Below, one piece after another: positions 43,641-53,689 of a DNA stretch of 64,000 nucleotides. The stretch is from contig CAUYUJ010006513.1 of NCBI GenBank assembly GCA_963575745.1, positions 395,908-459,907 of the forward strand. The letters are read 5' to 3'. A model generated the notes under the pieces. It worked only from the letters and a program-made list of their open reading frames with translations. It did not search any database and had not been told where the DNA came from. Position numbers and translations under genes: made by a program. The stretch comes from Prorocentrum cordatum (taxonomy: Eukaryota; Sar; Dinophyceae; Prorocentrales; Prorocentraceae). Each line of letters opens with the position of its first letter. Position 1 is the stretch's first letter.

Positions 43641-46251
43641 CTCCCAAGTCCTTCACAGAATCAACAACTTTAAGCGGAATATTCAGCTCGTCACAGAGAG
43701 CCTGAAAGGGGCGACCAACCTGCCGAGAAGAGGCGACGACACACGACTTCGAAGAGATCTTACACCCACGGCGTTTCAAAACATCACAAAGTTCTCGCGC
43801 AGCTGGCACCAGTTTGGTAAGGATGTCCTGCACAGAGCCTTGGATGCACTGGGTAAGGTCGTCCACATACGCCGAGATTGGGACACGAGGGACACGACAG
43901 TGTGCCGCCTCCAAGATATCGTAGAGATAACACTTTATCCATGGTAGGGACTGGGAACATCCAGCTAAAATGGATTGGCCAGCCTGCATCACACCCGACA
44001 CCAGGGACTGGACCTCGAGGAGCCTGGGAGAGGTGTGGATCAGGAGGCCCAGGTAGAGGGGCAAGGAGGAGTAGTCGACAGCCTGAGCCAAGCCGATGAG
44101 CTTACTTGGGTCGATGGTGTCAAAAAATTTCTCCATATCCCAATGTCCAGAAACAGAAAACACTCCCTCCACCCGAGCACACTCGTGCAAAACTTCACGA
44201 AGCATGGCGGCCCGCAGGGCCGAGGAGTTCTTCACAGCCGCATCCCAGAAGGCGACGTGAGAATCGGTCCAGTCCTGGATTTTTTCCCCGCGGATTCGGG
44301 TATACAGTCGGTAGAGGGTGGGGCACTTAGTGATGGGTCTTTCAGACGTGGGCGTTTTGGGCAGGAGGGTGACCAAACAAAGGTAGACCTGCTGGGGAAA
44401 CTCAAGGGCATACTCGATGCCATTAAAAATGGTGGCCAGATGATCCAGGGCTTCACCAGGGAGCCGCATTAGATCACGAGGGGACCACCCGTCCACGCCA
44501 AGGGCCGTGTCGGCCGAGAAACACTTGCAAGCCGTGAGCACGTCTTGGCCTTCAATGCTGCGCGCCTCGAGAGACTCAAGCTCAGCGACAGGTCGGAGGC
44601 GCTGCATAGCATACTCGAGATCACAAACTTGCCTACTCGTAGGCGTCCACCAGGACGCCCAAAACTGCTCTCGATATCTCATCATCTCTTGGGGGGTCTG
44701 GGCAACGAAAGTGGGGGTAACAAACATCACAACCTCCTTCTTGGCGTCAGAACGCAACCAACGGTGGACCACTTTCGCTCCCCCCGCAAGTCCCTTGGAG
44801 AGCCAGGCCTGGATGCCGAGCCGATTAGCTTTCCGAGCTGCCGTCCACGCGCGGCGAAGGACTGGGACGAGAGCTTCCTGGATGACTTTGAGCTTCCTTG
44901 GGTCAGCTGGAATGTCTTGCAACCACCCTGTCCATACAGCAGCTTGCCGAGCATCGGCGAGGCCTTCAAGGTGTAGCCCCACCTCGTCACCGCGCGCTCG
45001 GAGGAGAGTCCTGAGAGCGGTGACCTGGGTGGTGCCTCCTCTCTTCAAGGCGACAGCAAACTCGTACAGGCGGGACGATATCAGCGCCCAAAAAGCCAGG
45101 CAGGGGTGGGAGAAACCTTGCTTCATCACTCCTCGTTTGGGAAGGGTCCGCTCCTGCACAACTACTGCTCTGCCCCTGCGCCCTCCCGGCGAAGGCCACG
45201 TGGAGAGGGAGCGGGAGCAAAACAGCATTTCCGCAGCAGTAGACCACTTTTGATAGGCTTCCGAGAGTCCTTGCGAGTGGAGGGGCCAGTGAAACTCGAG
45301 GAAGGCTCCACGGACTTCGCGAGGTATCTCCACAACTTGGTCACCAGCACGGTGGACAAAATCACTCCAATGCTGATCAGGCCCAGGGTGGGCCCCTATT
45401 GGAACTGGTCGATCACGTTTCATCACGGTGTCACGGAGAACCTCGAGCGACATCTGCACATGCAAACAGGCGTGCGTCTTAAAAGCGGAGCTCCAATCCG
45501 CGTCAATCGTCAGGTATGGGCGGATGTCCCGCGACACGACTGCATAATCAATCAGGCGGCCAGTGCCTTTGTCACATGTAAAGCCAGTATTGCGGGGGTC
45601 CACCGTGACGCCAGAGACAACCTCACAGAAACCACATTGGTGCAACTCGAGGGGCTCCATGTTGAAATCTCCCAAGAGGATCCACGGGCACTCAAGCACC
45701 CCCAGGAACTCAACCACTTCATGGAGACGATCGAGGTTTATACCTGAAGCTCCAATCCCAGAGACAAGATAAATAACTCCCAGAGCGAGCGTACAATGCT
45801 GCGTCTTCATTTCCAGGAAAAACCAACTCTGCCCCTGGCCCACGTTCTCGACCCCAGCTGGGAGACTACGCAGGAATTTCTTGCAGTAGACCGCCTTCTG
45901 CACGACAGCGCCGACACCACCGTGCCATCCTCCGCCAGGCGAAGGAAGAGCAGCTTGGAAGTGCGGGCGCCATCCCATAGATGAGCAGTCTCTCTTGGCG
46001 GCCTGTAGCTTGTCGGGTCCCTGATGGTGCTCGGCAAAGAGGAAAACGTCGACATCTTCCACAGCTCTGGCAAGTTCAGACTTGGCCAGTTCAGACCAGC
46101 TGGAAACGTTGCAGAACTTGACATCGATGGTCGAGCGTCCGTCAACCCTCTGCCCTCGCCGCCCCAGGGACTCGTCAAACCAACGACGCGCCTTGCACAA
46201 CTTGGGGGGCTGCCAGGTGGGCAAACGCATTAACCCACATATCATTAGCAT
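43579..46251 (-). CDS. LINE A ORF2, first part: APE-type endonuclease and reverse transcriptase
   Basis: I start at ATG 46251, overlapping the end of ORF1; the frame is open to 47427 but that part is an ORF1 shadow. Endonuclease: FLFAEHHQGPDK, ILLGDFNMEPLELHQCG (GDFN codons 45661-45672) and RLIDYAVVSRDI. RT: DTALGVDGWSP, LPKTPTSERPITKCPTLYRL, motif A GHWDMEKFFDTID, motif B GVMQAGQSILAGCSQSLP and motif C AYVDD (YVDD codons 43858-43869), ending VVDSVKDLGVGTTAGRRR. All catalytic acids needed are present, so only the frameshift before the RNase H part separates this copy from a complete ORF2. It would nick the target and copy its RNA. Confidence 0.92.
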   Translation of the reverse strand: MLMICGLMRLPTWQPPKLCKARRWFDESLGRRGQRVDGRSTIDVKFCNVSSWSELAKSELARAVEDVDVFLFAEHHQGPDKLQAAKRDCSSMGWRPHFQAALPSPGGGWHGGVGAVVQKAVYCKKFLRSLPAGVENVGQGQSWFFLEMKTQHCTLALGVIYLVSGIGASGINLDRLHEVVEFLGVLECPWILLGDFNMEPLELHQCGFCEVVSGVTVDPRNTGFTCDKGTGRLIDYAVVSRDIRPYLTIDADWSSAFKTHACLHVQMSLEVLRDTVMKRDRPVPIGAHPGPDQHWSDFVHRAGDQVVEIPREVRGAFLEFHWPLHSQGLSEAYQKWSTAAEMLFCSRSLSTWPSPGGRRGRAVVVQERTLPKRGVMKQGFSHPCLAFWALISSRLYEFAVALKRGGTTQVTALRTLLRARGDEVGLHLEGLADARQAAVWTGWLQDIPADPRKLKVIQEALVPVLRRAWTAARKANRLGIQAWLSKGLAGGAKVVHRWLRSDAKKEVVMFVTPTFVAQTPQEMMRYREQFWASWWTPTSRQVCDLEYAMQRLRPVAELESLEARSIEGQDVLTACKCFSADTALGVDGWSPRDLMRLPGEALDHLATIFNGIEYALEFPQQVYLCLVTLLPKTPTSERPITKCPTLYRLYTRIRGEKIQDWTDSHVAFWDAAVKNSSALRAAMLREVLHECARVEGVFSVSGHWDMEKFFDTIDPSKLIGLAQAVDYSSLPLYLGLLIHTSPRLLEVQSLVSGVMQAGQSILAGCSQSLPWIKCYLYDILEAAHCRVPRVPISAYVDDLTQCIQGSVQDILTKLVPAARELCDVLKRRGCKISSKSCVVASSRQVGRPFQALCDELNIPLKVVDSVKDLGVGTTAGRRRTMENDSAQGRS

Positions 46252-47449
46252 AAGTAGCCACCTTGAGCTTCTTATGCGCCTGGGCATGAAATTTGTTGAC
46301 CAGGAGGGTCTCCAACCTCTCGAGGTCCTCAGGCTTACATTGCTCCGCAGAACGCTTGCGAAGCTCAGATAGCTCCTGCCGATCAGCCTCGCCAAGAAGA
46401 TCATCATCGTCATCGACAGGAACAGCCTTATGTTCACCACCACCCTCACCGCTCGCATTGCCCATCGTCGCATCTGCACCCGCATCAGCGTCAGCTTCAC
46501 CAGGAGTAGACGAGGTGGGCGCCGCGGAATCAGGAGAGACCGAGCTGAGGACGTTGTGAGCAGCGAGCTGGGCAGTGCGAAGGTTGCACCATTCGCTGAA
46601 GGGGACCTTGGTGCTGTCGGCGAGCTTACGAAGGTCATCATCTCCCAAAGTGTGTAGCTTACCAAGAACTTCACGGGCATCTTCGGGTGCAGGACCTGGT
46701 CTAGGAACGCCAGGAGCGCCTCCATGTACACCACCAGGTAGGTCATCTGCACCAGCGGACGGGGCCCGCGCAGCGGCCTGAGCAGCTGCAGCAGCCTCCA
46801 TCTTCTGCTTCTTGAAAGCAGCTTCATCGAACCTGTCCTTCTTCTCCTTGGCGACGGTGTGGGCGGACTGGGCGACCTCGAGGTGTGCTGAGGCTTCGGC
46901 GAAGGCAGCCTCAGCCAACTTGACCTTCTCACGGGCCTTGAGCAAGGCCTCCTGACGTTCAGAGCGACTTTGCCAGGCCAGACGCTCAGCCTTGGCAGCC
47001 TCCTCCACGCCCTTCGCCAAGGCGGTCCGTTCTCCAGCCACCGCTGCGTCCAGCTGCGCATCGGACGGGACGTTTGGCGGTGGTGGAGGCGGTAGATGGT
47101 TCGCAAGCACGTCTCGTAAGCCAGGAAACTGGGCGACTGCAGCACTTGCTTGACCTGACAAGTCGAGAGGTTGTGAGTCGACCGCCGCACTCGACTCACC
47201 CGTAGTCTTATTGCGCATGACATATGATCCACTGCAACGGCTGCACGCAGTGTGACCATGAAAGAGGTACTCCCAGTGCCCGCACTTGCTGCAGACGGCG
47301 TAGGGGGAAGCCTCACCGTCACGGCGACGCTTGTGGACACGGCGACCAGCATCACGGCGCTGCTGATCACCTTTAGCACGCCAGGGAGGGGTACGCTCCG
47401 CTGAAGTCCACGTCCACGGCATGGCATGCACGCTCCGACAGGAGCTCAC
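46175..47449 (-). CDS. LINE A ORF1 protein with zinc ribbon and coiled coil
   Basis: 424 residues from ATG 47449, about 130 bp after DinoSL. Residues about 50-76 hold a zinc-ribbon-like CSKCGHWEYLFHGHTACSRC (two CxxC). A proline run (LPPPPPPN) follows. Residues about 130-230 are Ala/Glu/Lys-rich with heptads (AKGVEEAAKAERLAW, ALLKAREKVKLAEAAF), likely a long coiled coil. The C-terminal third is acidic, with a DDDDD run. It differs from ORF1 of LINEs C and D. Its role as the RNA-binding partner of ORF2 is inferred from position. The last 25 codons overlap the start of ORF2 in another frame, which suggests coupled translation. Confidence 0.85.
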   Translation of the reverse strand: MSSCRSVHAMPWTWTSAERTPPWRAKGDQQRRDAGRRVHKRRRDGEASPYAVCSKCGHWEYLFHGHTACSRCSGSYVMRNKTTGESSAAVDSQPLDLSGQASAAVAQFPGLRDVLANHLPPPPPPNVPSDAQLDAAVAGERTALAKGVEEAAKAERLAWQSRSERQEALLKAREKVKLAEAAFAEASAHLEVAQSAHTVAKEKKDRFDEAAFKKQKMEAAAAAQAAARAPSAGADDLPGGVHGGAPGVPRPGPAPEDAREVLGKLHTLGDDDLRKLADSTKVPFSEWCNLRTAQLAAHNVLSSVSPDSAAPTSSTPGEADADAGADATMGNASGEGGGEHKAVPVDDDDDLLGEADRQELSELRKRSAEQCKPEDLERLETLLVNKFHAQAHKKLKVATYANDMWVNAFAHLAAPQVVQGASLV

Positions 47450-47579
47450 AGACTGAAAGGGTACCGAGATGGGCCGCCAGAAGCCCCTGCGGTACTGGCA
47501 AAAGAAGACGTCGAGCGCAAGCGCTCTGGCACTGCCGCGGACTAGCGGTATCCACTTGTTCCACTGTGGAACACAAAGC

Positions 47580-47600
47580 CTTGAGCCAAAATGGCTACGG
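47580..47600 (-). other. DinoSL spliced leader at the 5' end of LINE A
   Basis: Exact reverse complement of the leader's 21 nt (the plus strand starts cttgagccaaaatggctacg and ends in g). The next base, 47601, begins the 18-bp target-site duplication, so reverse transcription ran to the cap-proximal end of a trans-spliced RNA. Confidence 0.98.
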
Positions 47601-47618
47601 GGGGGAGAAGGAGGGGGA
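47601..47618 (+). repeat. Target-site duplication of LINE A, right copy
   Basis: Identical to 41410-41427. It continues into ggaggaggaggg, the interrupted remainder of the same purine microsatellite. Confidence 0.92.
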
Positions 47619-47619
47619 G

Positions 47620-48686
47620 GAGGAGGAGGGAAGGAGGAGGGAAGAGGGGCGATGGAGGACGGGAGAGTGACGAGGGGGGAGGGACAAGCGAGGCGCGCGC
47701 CCGCGCCGAAGCTGAAATCTCACCCACCCCGCCCATCCCTTCCCATCGCGTTGTTTTCTTTGTACCCGTCGACGCGTGTCGTGGCGGACCTGGAACTCTA
47801 AAAAGGATCCCGTCGTATTATACGCAACCGGCAACAAGGGGACCTATGCTCGTTGGAGGATGGGGAGATGGCGCATGAAAAAATGAAAGGAGGGGAGAAG
47901 GAGGAGAAGCAGAGTAAACTGAAGAATCATCAGCGATGTTGCAACACACCCTGTCTCCCCAAGTCCCCTCCTCGAGGGCCCCACTTTGAAAGTGAACTGC
48001 CTTGCATTCTTTTGGCGCGCAATCAGGAACGCAGAAAGAACAATGATCATGCAGCTCAACAAGTTGCCCAGCAAGGTCCATTTTTCGAAAAAAGGCCGCC
48101 CCCCCCCCAGGGCTCTCGGGACCCCGCCGACTGCACGGGGCCACTCCACGCTCACGCTGGACTCAAGCTCGGCTATCACCGTCTGATCAGGACACCGATG
48201 ACCTCGTCAAAAGCGCACGGGCGCCCTCCCCCTGCCCGACACTGCATGGATAACCACGCCCAATCTGCAGAAGGACTTCGTTCACTACGGGGTCTCATCG
48301 GCCGCTCAGGCCTTGTTAGTCCAGGGAAGAGCCCACCCCCACCCCCCATGAGAAGAGCAGCTTCCGCGAGCGCCGCGCATGCCCCCCGAACAAGTCCGTT
48401 CTGCCCAAGTAGGCTCTAGTTCCAACCTGGGGCAAATGGGGGCTAATGCAATTGACCCGCTTGTCAGATCCATCTCACGCAGTCACGTAAGTCCGCCTGT
48501 CTTCCCCACTGGGACGCTTCTGGCAATTCTCTTCGCACCCACGTGCCGCATGCAATATGACTGATTATTCTGCGCACGCTGCGCGCGAACCATGGCACGC
48601 ACCGGACGTTGCATAGAAAGAGAAAAAAAACAGAGAGAGAGAGAGAAAGAGAAAAAAAAGAGGGGCATTGGGAGACCCTGCAAAAT
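47620..48686. other. Gene-free stretch between LINE A and LINE D
   Basis: Purine-rich repeats run to 47700. 47895-48010 resembles a worn copy of the 200-bp composite core (aatcatcagcgatgttgcaac). 48010-48620 is unassigned. 48625-48665 is a gagaga/aaaaaa tract. Confidence 0.55.
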
Positions 48687-48708
48687 CCGCAGGACATTGC
48701 GGTTCAAG
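48687..48708 (+). other. Decayed DinoSL at the 5' end of LINE D
   Basis: ccgcaggacattgcggttca followed by ag aligns with DinoSL at 16 of 21 positions with one inserted base. The next bases (gctcaacgttgtgaaggg) match the sequence directly after the exact DinoSL of LINE C (gctaaacgttgtgaaggg), which fixes the alignment. Confidence 0.85.
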
Positions 48709-49531
48709 GCTCAACGTTGTGAAGGGTATTAACGCCCCCGAGAATCAGCGACTAGCTTTGGGCCCTTCTGTAGCGATCGGCTCGATTGCTTGAGGCGCTC
48801 GCCCACGGTCCTTCGTCGCAACGATCCTCACGGGAGTCGCCCGACGCCGCGAGCCTCTTCTTGCCGCCCCCGCGCTTTGTTACTCTGTTTCCACTCAGAC
48901 ATGGCTGGCGACAAGAAAGAGAGGCGCTATGGTAATGTCAAGAAGTCTGGCAAGAGCGAGGGCGCACCTCGACGTCGGCGTCGTGCATGCACTGCATCGG
49001 GCGCGGAGTCCATCAACACCAGTCCGCCTCAGACGCCGCGCACCCCATTCCATGGCCAGTCTGATCGTCGCGCTGCTCGTCGGGTTCGCGCTGATGGCAT
49101 GACATGGCAGGCAGCAGCCTGGAGCGCGCCGATCGGACGCGCGCAGCAGCGGCGGCGTAGGTAGGTGCAGATGATCGTTCCAGGAGCTCGCACGGAGGAC
49201 CAGTGGTTGGCACCCCCGAGCCCCAGGCAGCACCACCTCTTCTTCATGGAGTACGTCAGAGAGCCCTAACTACATGTGCTGCAATGCAATATGTCTCTTT
49301 GCCACCAACCCCTCCTGCTGGTGGCGCGGGGCAGGTGCCTCAGGTGCTGGCCCATAGAAGCGGCCAGCGGACGCGCAAATCGAGCGCGAGATCCAGGCTG
49401 AGGAATTTCGAAATTTCAAGCAGGTGTGCATCGGAGAGCTCACGAAGAGAGTGGCCGCGTCGATTGAAGCTGCGCTACCGCAGTCGATCGCCAGCAGTGC
49501 CGAGCCCCTGCTCAGAGGGATTTAGACGAGG

Positions 49532-50290
49532 ATGGCCGCCCGTTTCGATTCGATCATGTCTCAGCTGCCCGCAACGGAGGAGAAGGTCAATCGCCTGGAA
49601 AGCAGCCAGACGGGCCTGGCTGCGAGATCGGAGCGTCTGGAGAAGGTCTTCGACTTGGCTCGGGCAGAGCCGCGCGTTCCAGTGGCGAGGTCGGCAGAGT
49701 GGGATCGTCCCAAGGACCACAGCATTTTCACGATCAGTGCGAAGGAAGCTACTTCGGTCTCAGCGTTGGCTGTCTCTATCCAGTTTTGGCTCGAGGCCTG
49801 CGACTTCGAGCTCGGGCGTAAGTGCAGGCTGAAGGGCCCCCAGCTGTCGAGGAACTTCGTGCTGCGCTTCGGCATCGGGGAGGGAGAGACCCGCCTCACA
49901 GCCGAGGCGCGCGTGCGCCACGCGCACGCCATGCTTCGTGACGGCCCAAGCAGCTGGAGGCGGTTTCGGACTTCTCTGCCTGGCGAACGCACGGTGGGGA
50001 TCTTCGTGGGTTTGGACAAGGACAAGCAGGCCATCGCGAGGGAGCGGGCGTGCAAGCAGCTCAAGACCGCCATCGCGAGCAACTTGGCCAGGGACGTGTT
50101 CGTGGACAGGGAGGCGGGGACGCCCTTCGCGCAATGGCAGCCCATCGCGAAGGTGGAGGTGCACCCCAGCGACCCTCCGCGTGTGCGCTGGAACTTGGCG
50201 AGCTTGGCGGACATTGGCCTGGATCGTGCTCAATTGGCGTCCGTTGCCGATCGCGTTTTCTCCAGAGTGCTGGTCCAGTGGAGTGCGTAA
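49532..50290 (+). CDS. LINE D ORF1 protein
   Basis: 252 residues from MAARFDSIMSQLPATEEKVN. An N-terminal heptad region (VNRLESSQTGLAARSERLEK) is followed by a mixed domain containing LSRNFVLRFGIGEGETRL, LKTAIASNLARDVFVD and PFAQWQPIAKVEVHPSD, aligning with LINE C ORF1. An upstream basic frame (48901 on, MAGDKKERRYGNVKKSG) may be the original N-terminus in another frame. Likely RNA binding, by analogy. Confidence 0.7.
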   Translation: MAARFDSIMSQLPATEEKVNRLESSQTGLAARSERLEKVFDLARAEPRVPVARSAEWDRPKDHSIFTISAKEATSVSALAVSIQFWLEACDFELGRKCRLKGPQLSRNFVLRFGIGEGETRLTAEARVRHAHAMLRDGPSSWRRFRTSLPGERTVGIFVGLDKDKQAIARERACKQLKTAIASNLARDVFVDREAGTPFAQWQPIAKVEVHPSDPPRVRWNLASLADIGLDRAQLASVADRVFSRVLVQWSA

Positions 50291-50304
50291 CACATTGCTT
50301 GGAT

Positions 50305-50890
50305 CTTCTTCGGTGACATTTGCGACGTGGAACTGCCGTGCTCTCTGCCACTACCGTGCGGACGGGTGTGCACGTCGGCTCCAGGTACTGAGCGATCTCG
50401 TTGCCTCTCCCTCCTCTGCTTCCTCAACTGCGCTCGCCCCTCAGGAGACTCATGGCGGCGTCCCAGCTGTGCAGGAGGCGGCCCAGCGGACTGACCTATC
50501 GCACCAAATGCTTGCCTCCTGCGAGGAGGGCTCGCATGCTGGGGGGAGTCGCCACCCTCGTCCCCCCCTCATCTCAGGCTGCTCCTCTCTCGGTGTTCGA
50601 GCTTCAGGATGCGGGTGTCTGTGGCCGTGTGCTCGTTCTGGAGATCACGAACTTATCTTCAGGTTTCAGCCTCTGGCACTGGACTGTCCGCAACTTTGGT
50701 TTAAGTCTCGACGCTATCCGAGGGATTAGGTACCACATCAAGGCTCAGATCAAGGTGGTGCGTAGCGCTCTTCTTGAATTCGGTTTTCTCCTGCAGGGTG
50801 ACTCGAAGACCTGTGATGGTGATCGGGAATCTGGATCCTCCAGATACTCGGTCCGTGGCGGGCGCTCAGGAGATGGAGCCTGGCGCTCGA
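50305..50890 (+). pseudogene. LINE D ORF2 fragment, endonuclease N-terminal half
   Basis: Starts FATWNCRALCHYRADG and reaches APQETHGG (an active-site Glu motif). In another frame it continues FSLWHWTVRNFGLSLDAIRG and LLEFGFLLQGDSKTCDGD, where QGD is the place of GDFN. At least one frameshift is present and the rest of ORF2 is missing. Confidence 0.75.
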
Positions 50891-50893
50891 TCT

Positions 50894-51000
50894 TTAGGAG
50901 GAGGAGGGGGAGGAGGAGGAGGAGGAGGAGGAGGAGGAGGAGGAGGAGGAGGAGGAGTGAGGTCGCCAGTGGTGAGCCGTGGAGGCATCCCAACTGAGGA
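50894..51000 (+). repeat. GGA microsatellite
   Basis: (GGA)n run at the cut end of LINE D. Confidence 0.93.
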
Positions 51001-51804
51001 ACAGGAGAACGGAGGAAAACTCGCCCGCGCTGGGATGAAGAAAACGTCGTTGTGTGTCGCGCCGCATGCCCGATGCGTCGGCGATGCGGTGTGATCCTCG
51101 GGCCCCGTCTGCTTTGGTTCCCGTGAAGGGTGGGCCGGCAGGGCCCGGGCAAGTGCGAGAGCGAAGGAGAAAAAGGAGGATGAAGACGAGAAGCGGCAGC
51201 ACGGGAAGGCGGACTGGAGGAGGGGGGGGAGGCCTGGGAGGGTGGGGAGAGAGGGGGGGCGAGGGGAAGGGCAAGGAAGCAGGAAGAAGAAGAAGAAGAA
51301 AAAGAAGAATAAGAAGAAGAAGAAGAAACAAAAAAAAAAAAGCAGAGGAAGAAGAGAAAGAGGAAAAGGAAGAGGAGCCAGGAGCGCCAGGAAGCAGCAG
51401 CAGCAGCAGTAGCAGCAGGAGCGCCAGGCAGCCAGGAGCAGTGCAGCAGGAGCGCAGCGCCAGGAAGCCGAGGTCCCCAGGAGATGGGTTCGCCTGGCCG
51501 CCGCCGCCGGAAGACCCGGCCCGCGCCGTACAGCCGCGCACTGCGCAGGCCGTCGGCGAGGCTGAGGCTCTCCACCAGCGAAGGGCCTCGCGCCGCGGTT
51601 CCTGCCCCATCCTCCACCGTCTCCTCTGCCTCCTCCGCCTACTACTCCATCTTGTTCCCCCTGCTCCTTTTTCCTCCTCCTCCTTCTCCTCCTCCTCCTC
51701 CTCCTCCTCCTCCTCCTCCTCCTCCTCCTCCTCCTCCCCCCTCTTCTCCCCCTCCTCCCCCTTCTCCTCCTCCTCCTCCTCCTCCTCCTCCTCCTCCTCC
51801 TCAT

Positions 51805-51835
<31 letters not shown>

Positions 51836-52000
51836 AGCATCAGCATCGCCATAATCATCATCACCATCATCACCCTCATCATCGTCATCGTCATCACCAT
51901 CGTCATCGTCATCATCGTCATCATCATCATCATCATCATCATCATCAGAAGCAGGCATTTGTTTGTCGGGATAGAAGGGCCCACGGGCCAAACACCCCTG
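51000..52000 (+). repeat. AAG, CTC and CAT microsatellites
   Basis: (AAG)n at 51280-51350, short CAG/GCAGGAG repeats at 51385-51480, (CTC)n at 51660-51800 and (CAT)n at 51800-51950. CTC followed by CAT in this orientation recurs at 60.83-61.2 and 62.88-63.2 kb. 51000-51270 and 51480-51650 are unassigned. Confidence 0.9.
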
Positions 52001-53340
52001 GTCAAAACATGATATGTCTCGGCCTGGTTCGCCTGCGAAGGCAGCCAGGTTCCAGCCCATCGTTCAAGCTTGCGTCCAGCTGCGACTAACAAGGGCGCCC
52101 CGAAAGGGGGAAAAAAGCAATCGTTCGCCACGATACCGACGACGACGGGCGACCCCCTGCTTATTCTCATCGACCGGGCACAAGCGCTGGGGCCGAGCGC
52201 GAAGAAGCAGTAACAGCTGGAGGAAGGGAGGGAGAGGAAGGGCGACGGGGAGGTGCGAAAACGGACCCGCGACCTCCCGAAATCTGGACAAAGATACCGT
52301 CAGAAACAGACAAGCGCCAAGAACGAGGGGGAAAGAGCACCCCCCTCCTACGATCCCCAAACCGGGGGCTCCCAAGTCAAGCTCACCCTGGGACCCCACC
52401 CACGAAAGGAGAGGAGGGAAAAACACCCGGGACCCAAAAACGACAACGGGCGCGATATCTCGGGAGAAAGGCAAAACAACGGAAGACGCCCAGCCCGAAG
52501 GCGGGGCGGCCACGCCCGAGGGCGAGCTTAGAAGCTCAGCAGGAACATTACGAGGTAGACAGCGAAGAACAACTTGAAGGAGAGGATGCAATCATTCCGC
52601 GGGAGTTGACCCAGGCGGAGAGGAACCACGTCAGGGAGCACACGAAGGAGTAGCACAGGAAGAAGACGCTGTTAAAAGGGCGGCGTCAGTGGCCCAAAGA
52701 CAACGATCATTGCAAAGCGAATCCAGCCGCAAACGGAAGAGCGACGAGAGAAGCGAAAGAATGAGACGACAGAGAGGCCCAACAGGAAACATGCGACACC
52801 AAGAGAAGAAGTCCCAGGACAAAACCAAGGAGCCCGAGATGCACAGAACAAGCCGCGATTAAGGAGGAGGGGGAGGAGGAGGGAGGAGGAGGAAAAAGGG
52901 GAAAAAAGGGGGAGAAAGATTAAGGAGGAGGAATCCTCCCTCCTCCTTAATCCTCCTCCTCCTTAATCCTTCCCCTCCTGAGTTATAATTCCGACGCTTG
53001 CTCCAGACCCCGCGGGCGGCACCTCCTCGAGAGCGGGCGCGGGAGTACATGGCGCAGGCCGCCGGGGACTCGATCCTGAGTCGGACGCGTGCAAGCCACG
53101 TGTCCGCCGAGTCCATGACCACCGAAATTCATCGATGATAAAGGGTTGTAAACAGCACGGCAAAAGATAACGCCAAGTGCTGCGGCACCAGGGTGCCCGC
53201 ACAAGCTCACACTCCACAACACCCTCGGCCCAGGCGCTGACCCCAAAAGAAAGCTACAGTGCCGCGAAGACATCAGGCGTCGCTACGGGCACAGCGCGGC
53301 ACGAACATCGCGGCGTGTCACAGCAGACTGAGTCGCCATA
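52000..53340. other. Gene-free stretch
   Basis: No recognisable ORF or RNA gene. 52862-52975 has mirrored purine/pyrimidine tracts (aaggaggagg...cctccttaatcctcctcc), which can fold back. Otherwise nothing seen. Confidence 0.6.
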
Positions 53341-53370
53341 GCGTCGGATTTCCCTGACGCAATCATATCA

Positions 53371-53525
53371 GCGCCAGGTTCCCCCGTCGCCACGGAGACA
53401 GACCTCGGCGAGCGCTGAACGCTAGGTTCCCCCAACGCAATGGAGAAAGACCCCGGCAGGCGCTCAGCGTCAGGTCTCCCCGACGCGAGGGGAAGCGATT
53501 TGACGGAGTGCGTAGCGCCAGGTTC
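53371..53525 (+). repeat. ~50-bp minisatellite, three units
   Basis: Units start gcgccaggttccccc, gctaggttcccccaac and gtcaggtctccccgac, each followed by gga-a-aga(c/t)-cggc-g-gcgct. Confidence 0.75.
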
Positions 53526-53689
53526 TCTGTCGCGAAATTATGCAAATTCGAAGGTTGCTTAACGTCACGGCGCCACGGCTGACCCAGGAAAAAACACTGA
53601 TTGTTCTCCTCCTCCTCCTCCTCCTGCTGCTTATCCGTCCATCTTCCTTATTACTAACTCCCCCTCTGTCGCACCACCAGACGAGTCCC

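Larger units (their letters stand above)
41428..47600 (-). mobile_element. LINE A: nearly full-length non-LTR retrotransposon with 5' DinoSL
   Basis: 6,173 bp bounded by an exact 18-bp duplication. On the minus strand: DinoSL (47600-47580), a short 5' UTR with an 8-bp-stem hairpin (tgttccac/gtggaaca), ORF1, overlapping ORF2 (endonuclease and RT), then after one frameshift the RNase H part, ending just before the left duplication without poly-A. An endonuclease-RT-RNase H order is typical of I-like LINEs. Retaining the 5' leader shows the insertion is complete, unlike most LINE copies. Confidence 0.93.
48687..50890 (+). mobile_element. LINE D: C-family LINE, 3'-truncated at a GGA microsatellite
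   Basis: Same family as LINE C: shared 5' UTR (cccgagaatcagcga-tagcttt), ORF1 homology and endonuclease start. It ends in the middle of the endonuclease where (GGA)n begins at 50894, and no RT follows. Loss of the 3' part is unusual for LINEs, which normally lose 5' ends, so a later rearrangement at the microsatellite is likely. Confidence 0.85.

Noticed and set aside
50745-52170. Long open frames in both directions around 51-52 kb
   Set aside because: They are built from GGA, AAG, CTC and CAT microsatellites with Arg-, Ser- or Glu-rich products.
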